Below are positions 59,836 to 64,000 of a stretch of 64,000 nucleotides of DNA, piece by piece (within the stretch, counting starts at the first letter, position 1; each line of letters begins with the position of its first letter). Position numbers and translations under genes: made by a program. This DNA comes from Atopsyche davidsoni (Eukaryota; Arthropoda; Insecta; Trichoptera; Hydrobiosidae), in contig JAILWY010000014.1 of NCBI GenBank assembly GCA_022113835.1, forward strand, positions 10,727,501 through 10,791,500. Direction: 5' to 3'. The notes under the pieces were generated by a model. That model was not told where the DNA came from. It searched no databases and saw only the letters and a list, made by a program, of their open reading frames with translations.

Positions 59836-61374
59836 ATGCTAAGTAGATGTTTCTCGACCAGGCGAGGAGCACCGACACCGACGGAAATAAATAACTGCAT
59901 AACGGAGATGTCACAGTGCGTCACGCACTCCGCCTCCGATGCTAGCGTTCGCACGGCGACCAAGAAACTGAACAACATATCGAAATGGATCGACAGCAAC
60001 GACATGACAAATTCGAACGTGGCGGAGCTGCTGACGAGCGTCGTTCGCTTTTCCTACTCCGTATTCGGCAGAGTGAGCGCGACGAGGGGCGTCGGGGGGA
60101 AGAGCCCGTACGCCGAGGCGCGGAGAGCCGCCGGCGCGCTGGCCGCGGCCTTCTCCCCGGAGCGGGCCGAAGTGATCGCGTCGGCCGTCCTCGGCTGCGT
60201 CTCGAGCGAGGGGTACTGGTCGGCTCCGGTCTTCGTCAGCGACACGCTCCGAAGTCACCTGGTGGACTCGGCCTCCGCCGAGGCGCTGCTGAGGAGACTC
60301 CTCGACCTCGTCGACGCCTCCGTCCGCGCGAATCCGGAACGCTGCCGGAGCATGCTGAGGGTCCTCCACCTCGTGCTCGAGCACGACGAGTGGTGCGCCT
60401 GGCCGCCCGCCGACCTCCTCTTCCGGATCCGCCGCACGCTCGGCTCGCGGGAGGGCCTCCCGTGGCTGCACGCCGGCCTGGGCGCCTGCTCGCACCGGGC
60501 GTGCGCGCGCCTCTCCGACCGCGACCTCCTCGCCTTCGTCGGCGCGCTGATCGAGCGGGAGATCCGCGCCCCCGTCTCCGGACCCGACGTCGTCGAGCGC
60601 GCCAACCTGATGGAGCACTCGGCCGAGCTGTACCGCACGGGATCCTACCGGGAGCTCGGCAGGGCGAACACCTTCGCGAACACGCTCGCCATGGTCGCCT
60701 CGCCGGACCGCCTGCGCAGTCTGCTCGGCTGCCGGCTGCTCAAGCGCCTGCTGGACCGGCGCGACAACTCGGACAAGCTGGCCGACCCGAAGATCTTCTT
60801 CGAGTTCACCCGCTTCGGGGTGAAGTTCTCCGAGTACCGAGGGACGGACGCCGAGTTCCTGAGAGACTTCGGGAGGGAGCTGAACGCGGCGACGACGGCC
60901 GCGATGACGCTGCACGGCGAGCGGCAGATCAACCTGACGGAGCTGTGCGGCTACGCGTCGGTGCTGGCGGTGGAGGTGCCGTGCGGCGCGACGGCGGCGT
61001 GGCTGGCGTGGCTGGCGCTGCGTCTGCAGGCCCGCGCGCACCTCGCGGAGGGCGCCGCCTCGCACCGTCTGCACGCCGCGGCCGGCGGGCTGCTCTCGCT
61101 GGCCTGCGCGCTGCGCCCCGCGCCCGCCCCCGCCCCCGCCCCCGCGCCCGCCCCCGCCCCCGCCTCCGCCCCCGCCTCCGCCCTGCACGACTACGTGTTC
61201 CGCGTGCTGGCGCTGCGGGCCGCGCAGGCGCCGCACCTCAACCCCCCGCTGCGCGCCTCCTACACCTACGCGCAGTACCACGTCACGTGGCACAAGCCGG
61301 AGCTGCTCTTCGAGGACTGGGAGCTGCGCTACGGCCTCTGGAAGAGCTTCAGCGCGGAGGAGGACGACATCTGA
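59836..61374 (+). CDS. Intronless GC-rich gene, 512-residue protein of unknown function
   Basis: A single open frame from an ATG at 59836 to TGA. G+C is extreme, with strong preference for G/C at third positions in this frame only. The N-terminus (MLSRCFSTRRGAPTPT) is basic and Ser/Arg-rich without acids, compatible with a mitochondrial targeting peptide. Residues 50-430 are Leu/Ala/Arg-rich helix-forming sequence, possibly helical repeats, with no catalytic motif I recognise. A Pro-Ala tract (61118-61185) is followed by a more conserved-looking C-terminus (YAQYHVTWHKPELLFEDWEL). Lack of introns might mean a retrocopy origin. Confidence 0.85.
   Translation: MLSRCFSTRRGAPTPTEINNCITEMSQCVTHSASDASVRTATKKLNNISKWIDSNDMTNSNVAELLTSVVRFSYSVFGRVSATRGVGGKSPYAEARRAAGALAAAFSPERAEVIASAVLGCVSSEGYWSAPVFVSDTLRSHLVDSASAEALLRRLLDLVDASVRANPERCRSMLRVLHLVLEHDEWCAWPPADLLFRIRRTLGSREGLPWLHAGLGACSHRACARLSDRDLLAFVGALIEREIRAPVSGPDVVERANLMEHSAELYRTGSYRELGRANTFANTLAMVASPDRLRSLLGCRLLKRLLDRRDNSDKLADPKIFFEFTRFGVKFSEYRGTDAEFLRDFGRELNAATTAAMTLHGERQINLTELCGYASVLAVEVPCGATAAWLAWLALRLQARAHLAEGAASHRLHAAAGGLLSLACALRPAPAPAPAPAPAPAPASAPASALHDYVFRVLALRAAQAPHLNPPLRASYTYAQYHVTWHKPELLFEDWELRYGLWKSFSAEEDDI
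61118..61185 (+). repeat. (CCCGCC)n coding microsatellite
   Basis: A GC-only hexamer run encodes alternating Pro and Ala (later Ala-Ser-Ala-Pro) within the 512-residue protein. Length variation would keep frame in 6-base steps. Confidence 0.85.
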
Positions 61375-61585
61375 GCCCCCTGCCCCCTGCCCCTGCCGTG
61401 TATATTACATTTCGTAATTAATTATACTTGTAACGGAATACTTTGTATGCAATAGATACTTTTTGTATGATTTTTCATTAAATATTATGTCAAATGTGCG
61501 GATGCAGACTATCGATTATTCCAATGTCGTTATTATTTGTATGTTTGTAGTTTTACTTTTTTTCTAAAACGTTCTGATCCTGGAC

Positions 61586-61607
61586 AATAAATTGTAAACT
61601 TAATAAA
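61586..61607 (+). promoter_or_regulatory. Polyadenylation signals of the 512-residue gene
   Basis: AATAAA at 61586-61591 and 61602-61607, just over 200 bases after the stop codon at 61374. Confidence 0.6.
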
Positions 61608-62030
61608 TTATACCCAAACAATCGTAAATAATCGGTCTTCGTTATTTTTTGTCGATTTCTTTAATATTTCCCCGACACCCGGCGTCCGAGTGCACGATTG
61701 CGGTGCGCCCTGCCGGTCTCGCCGGAGAGCTCCCGGCAGATCTGGGTCCGGCTTTGATTGGTGCTCCCCGCCGAGCTCTCCGACTCCTCGCCGCCGGGAA
61801 TCATCTCCGTCCGGTGGCACTCGAGAGGTCAGCGCTCCGGATTCTTCCGGTCGGGAGAGCCCGCAGGTTGACCCTCTCGTTGACCTTCTGCCGCGTGATC
61901 TGACGACTCTGCGGGCAAATCGACAACCATACGAGGCAAATATTATAATATTGAGTGGATCTCAAAATTCACGACAAACTGGCAATGATGGCGTAAAGCT
62001 GTTGATATTTGAAAATTGTTGAAAATTTCC
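61608..62030. other. GC-rich coding-like island, strand unresolved
   Basis: The + strand is open from 61690 to 62022 (110 codons, SSPTPRRRESSPSGG...). On the - strand a good acceptor (GATTTGCCCGCAG) leads into SRQITRQKVNERVNLRALPT with strong G/C third positions. It hits a stop after 35 codons, and an adjacent frame then reads MIPGGEESESSAGS...ICRELSGETG. The - strand picture suggests a gene exon with a broken frame; the + strand frame is longer but less codon-like. It lies between the two convergent genes. Confidence 0.4.
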
Positions 62031-62607
62031 TATCCTCTGTAGAAAATTTATTTTTAGAAAATGTTGAATTATAATATGCCTGTTCCAGATTAATCGATGA
62101 AAATTTGCGTTCGCGTGTTATATTTAAAAGTCCACTTTTGTATTGATTAGAAACAGCATCAACAGTGTGCTATCGTCATTACATATGAAATTAATTTTCA
62201 TCCCTGTGTTTTTAGGAGCCGCCATTACCATTAGTCTATTATCAAACATTTTATAATAAAACAAACAATTTCTGAGAAATGACTTTATTCGCTTTCAATT
62301 ACAACTTTCACTAGAGCTAGCATTACAACTAATATAAAATGATATGTTTATAATTTAACAATCTAACAATAAAAAATTAGCATAGTTACAAAATATTTTG
62401 TGAAGACTTATAGCTAAACAAATCACTAAAACACTCGAATGCAAAAGAACTTTAATTTGAGCCTCTTGACCACTTTACTCTCTAAAAGTTTAGACATCAC
62501 TTACTGATCAGAGGATTTTTATGTACATATATATTTATATATATAAAACTTTTAGTATGTACTTAAATCAATAAAAAAATTCGCTGATTCCTGTTTGTTT
62601 CTATTGA
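62031..62607. other. 3' flank of the - strand Gln-rich gene
   Basis: AT-rich, non-coding. AATAAA on the - strand at 62289-62284 is a plausible polyadenylation signal about 320 bases after the stop codon. A short TATA-rich run lies near 62525-62545. Confidence 0.5.
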
Positions 62608-64000
62608 CTATTTGTGACGGTAGTAGCGGTGTCTGTTTATCTTGTTATGAACTGCTTTACAAATTGTAGTAAGGTCTAGGGCACTTGTACTGTCAAGTGG
62701 TTTTGCTGGTGATACAGGAAAAGGGTTTTTAGTATCACAATTATTAACGCTCGTTTCACAGTCACCATAACTTGTCTGATTATGCGCATTGGACATTTTT
62801 TTTCTTTTTAATTCTGGCGATGGATAGACTGAAGACGGTTGTAGTGTTGCCTGCACCAATTGATGAACTTTTTGTGTTTCCTTGACGGCAGACCGTACTC
62901 TAGTGCTATGATCGTTAGTGCTCATTTCATAATTATTATGACTTGTTGAAAAACTTGGTTGATTTGATGCTTGCCCCATGTTTCCCAAAGTTTTATTCAT
63001 ATAAAATTTTTCCCAAAATTGTTTTCCACAACTTGGCAGCTTATAAGGTCGTATCGGTCCCCGTTGCCGTGGTGTTGACTGTACTCGGTGATGAACTTGG
63101 TATGATTGCTTGCCTGAAAACGGAGCTTCATTACTACAATTATTAGCAGCCATTTCTTGTTCATTTTTACCTATTAAACAACTTCTTAGATTTGGTGCTA
63201 GCTCCATTTGTCCAAGTCTATTATGTTGATTTGTTATGGTCGAAAATTCATTTCCAGGTAATCCTAGAAATTCATAAATTGGTAATGGTCGCCAATCTTC
63301 TTGAGTTGCCTGTACGGGCTGATGAGCTTTGGATATTTGCTGGACAGATGATGGTACATCAGTACTACGATTGTTAGCACTCGTTTCATAATTATTGTGA
63401 GCTATTGAAATATTTTCTTGATTTGGTATTGGCCCAGTATGTAGCTGCGTATTTGTAACTACATAATTTTGGTTTGCATAACCTGGTGGGAAATTGCGTA
63501 GTGGTCTTGGTGTTGACTGCGCTAGCTGATAACCTTGTTGTGATTGCTGGCCTGCAGGCAGCGCTTTAGTGCCACAATAGCTGGCGCTCAGGCCCATAAG
63601 TCTATGCATATTGTTCACTGTGCTATTTTTTTTTGTGGTGTCTGGCATTTGCAAGAATGGTGGGTATTGTTCTCGTATTGGTTGTGATAACTGATGAACT
63701 TCTTTTGATTGTTGTGGTTGTAATGGAGGCAGTTGTGATTGATAAAGCGGTGGCTGCTGTGAACAGGATTTAAATTTTTTTACATGATGAGTAAATGGTA
63801 ATTCCTGTGATAGTAGGTTTGTGTTGTGTAATGGATAAGGAGGCAGTTGTTGTGGTTGTGATAGTGGATGTTGTTTTGAACGAACTGATTGTTGGTGATG
63901 TGGCCACTGTTGTGAGCTATGATATGAAACAGTTTCTGGTTGATGCTGTGGATATGATAGTGATGATTGCTGGTTTAGAAACTGATTTGATGTTGGTGCT
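62608..64000 (-). CDS. Gln/Asn/Pro-rich protein with internal repeats (partial, N-terminus beyond window)
   Basis: The - strand frame is open from the window edge to TAG at 62610-62608, at least 463 residues, and no in-frame start is needed within the window. The upstream third is Gln/Pro/His-rich (QPQQLPPYPL, HHQQSV). The remainder contains four or five degenerate modules of about 57-77 residues. Each has an (N)YExSxNNxST-like segment, then HxxVQ(A/S)T, then a Pro/aromatic stretch. The C-terminus is basic (HNKINRHRYYRHK). Composition suggests a disordered nuclear or scaffold protein, but no domain or family is recognised. Confidence 0.75.
   Translation of the reverse strand, partial: APTSNQFLNQQSSLSYPQHQPETVSYHSSQQWPHHQQSVRSKQHPLSQPQQLPPYPLHNTNLLSQELPFTHHVKKFKSCSQQPPLYQSQLPPLQPQQSKEVHQLSQPIREQYPPFLQMPDTTKKNSTVNNMHRLMGLSASYCGTKALPAGQQSQQGYQLAQSTPRPLRNFPPGYANQNYVVTNTQLHTGPIPNQENISIAHNNYETSANNRSTDVPSSVQQISKAHQPVQATQEDWRPLPIYEFLGLPGNEFSTITNQHNRLGQMELAPNLRSCLIGKNEQEMAANNCSNEAPFSGKQSYQVHHRVQSTPRQRGPIRPYKLPSCGKQFWEKFYMNKTLGNMGQASNQPSFSTSHNNYEMSTNDHSTRVRSAVKETQKVHQLVQATLQPSSVYPSPELKRKKMSNAHNQTSYGDCETSVNNCDTKNPFPVSPAKPLDSTSALDLTTICKAVHNKINRHRYYRHK
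62690..63600 (-). repeat. Degenerate coding repeats of about 230 bp
   Basis: CATTTCATAATTATTATGAC near 62923 matches GTTTCATAATTATTGTGAGC near 63384, and related blocks recur near 62750 and 63140. At protein level HxxVQ(A/S)T-like motifs recur at 63522, 63315, 63084 and 62856, with spacing of 69 to 77 codons. Old tandem duplication within the exon is the simplest explanation. Confidence 0.7.

Noticed and set aside
59911..61293. 460-codon open frame antisense to the 512-residue gene
   Set aside because: It is Gly/Arg-rich low complexity and arises because GC-rich third positions remove stop codons from other frames; no start context or domain.
59985..61421. 478-codon open frame on the + strand overlapping the 512-residue gene
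   Set aside because: Pro/Arg/Ala-rich shadow frame with no sensible protein pattern; the other + frame has the coding-like residue composition.

Overview
The window reads as nuclear DNA of an arthropod, most likely an insect and possibly a moth or butterfly. The background is very AT-rich, coding sequence sits in small GT-AG exons, and many short inverted-repeat transposons are scattered through it. No prokaryotic gene organisation is visible. The species call is an inference; exon joins and intron phases were worked out by hand.

The best-supported gene lies on the + strand from about 11.87 to 25.0 kb. Ten exons join in consistent phase into a protein of about 457 residues with two domains of the mite group 7 allergen type (TULIP-like lipid-binding fold). 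Its last intron appears to use a GC-AG splice pair, and the model has no signal peptide. Its introns hold nested transposon debris: a short terminal-inverted-repeat element carrying a tRNA-like cloverleaf (second copy at 43.3 kb), a hAT element with 8-bp target duplications, a second hAT relic with a ZBED-type transposase C-terminus, a pogo/Tigger end, a foldback element, a piggyBac-like fragment and a direct repeat.

From 25.5 to 44 kb the window is mostly gene-poor, AT-rich DNA with scattered GC-richer blocks that resemble conserved non-coding elements. It also holds a non-LTR retrotransposon relic (34.1 kb), a G-tract minisatellite (38.4 kb) and a duplicated palindrome/E-box module (42.7 kb). 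A small unidentified coding unit (44.1 to 45.3 kb, with its own polyadenylation signal) is followed immediately by a complete but dead mariner element (45449 to 46731). A pogo-type MITE (47.4 kb) and a foldback MITE (48.3 kb) come next, then more gene-poor DNA with a few weak exon candidates.

The right end is gene-rich. An apparently intronless, very GC-rich + strand gene encodes 512 residues with a basic N-terminus and a Pro-Ala tract (59836 to 61374). A GC-rich island of unresolved coding strand follows (61.6 to 62.0 kb). A convergent - strand gene for a Gln/Asn/Pro-rich protein with degenerate internal repeats of about 75 residues runs off the window edge (62608 to 64000). A possible two-exon secreted-peptide gene lies on the - strand at 8.7 to 9.1 kb. 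The two strongest genes show no evident functional link to each other.
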